A DNA stretch of 41,513 bases from CAG-390 sp003523225 (GTDB lineage Bacteria; Bacillota; Clostridia; Oscillospirales; CAG-272): assembly GCA_902461815.1 (NCBI GenBank), contig CABPZE010000017.1:1-41513 (forward strand), written 5' to 3'. The translations under genes and the position numbers were made by a program. Within the stretch, counting starts at the first letter, position 1, and each line of letters starts with the position of its first letter. Shown in pieces: positions 41,468 to 41,513 of the stretch. A model generated the notes under the pieces. The model made no database searches and was not told where the DNA came from. It saw only the letters and a program-made list of their open reading frames with translations.

Positions 41468-41513
41468 ATCCGGGAAGAGCGCCGTGCGGCGCGTGCTTCC
41501 AAGACTCGGCGGG

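Overview
The window looks like chromosome of an endospore-forming member of the Bacillota, most likely class Clostridia (Oscillospiraceae/Ruminococcaceae-like). This is an inference from spoVAD-spoVAE, a T-box leader on asnB, an RqcH/NFACT protein, a type II pantothenate kinase, PPi-type pyruvate phosphate dikinase, strong SigA-type promoters and moderately GC-rich coding sequence. No sequence search could be run, so families are named from recognisable motifs only.

Layout. Positions 1-400 hold two 171-bp tandem units, each starting with the last 20 bases of a tRNA (tRNA-Ala-like) followed by a perfect hairpin and a structured spacer. 454-5103 (minus) is an operon for an ABC exporter-like system: two lipoproteins, two FtsX/MacB-type permeases and one ATPase. 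Upstream of it lies a frame-broken secreted Cys-rich gene (5172-5799), and at 5935-6051 a 38-codon ORF behind a near-consensus promoter. 6382-18984 (plus) is one long glycan locus: a PglE/PglC/PglD-like start (aminotransferase, phosphoglycosyl transferase, acetyltransferase), several GT1/GT4 and GT2 glycosyltransferases, a serine-acetyltransferase-like protein, an EpsG-type polymerase, a LicD-type transferase, WecB and an NTP_transf_5 protein. No flippase and no UDP-GlcNAc 4,6-dehydratase are visible here.

19013-19706 carries strong hairpins, then two more tRNA-tail tandem units, then a complete tRNA-Glu(CTC) with its promoter (minus strand). 19879-24574 (minus) is asnB with T-box, rqcH and a NagD-like phosphatase, divergent from coaW (type II pantothenate kinase). 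spoVAE/spoVAD, a LacX-like mutarotase and azlCD follow. An AT-richer patch (29340-30710) with ASCH, zinc-ribbon/DUF1801 and membrane proteins interrupts housekeeping genes. The window ends with an M18 aminopeptidase, pyrG, purA, a hairpin-rich repeat bounded by two near-identical 34-bp palindromes, a 933-aa secreted SGNH-hydrolase-like protein and ppdK. A consensus promoter points out of the right edge.

The most unusual signal is the pair of tRNA-tail arrays. Two unrelated tRNA families (Ala-like and Glu) have about 170-176 bp repeats with the same order of parts: tRNA 3' end with CCA, hairpin terminator, about 13-nt linker, reverse-complement T-arm, two hairpins, T-arm copy with one extra base after TTC, next CCA. 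The overall idea resembles the tyrT (rtT RNA) repeats of E. coli, but the inverted T-arm closing stem and the repeated occurrence suggest a distinct element family.
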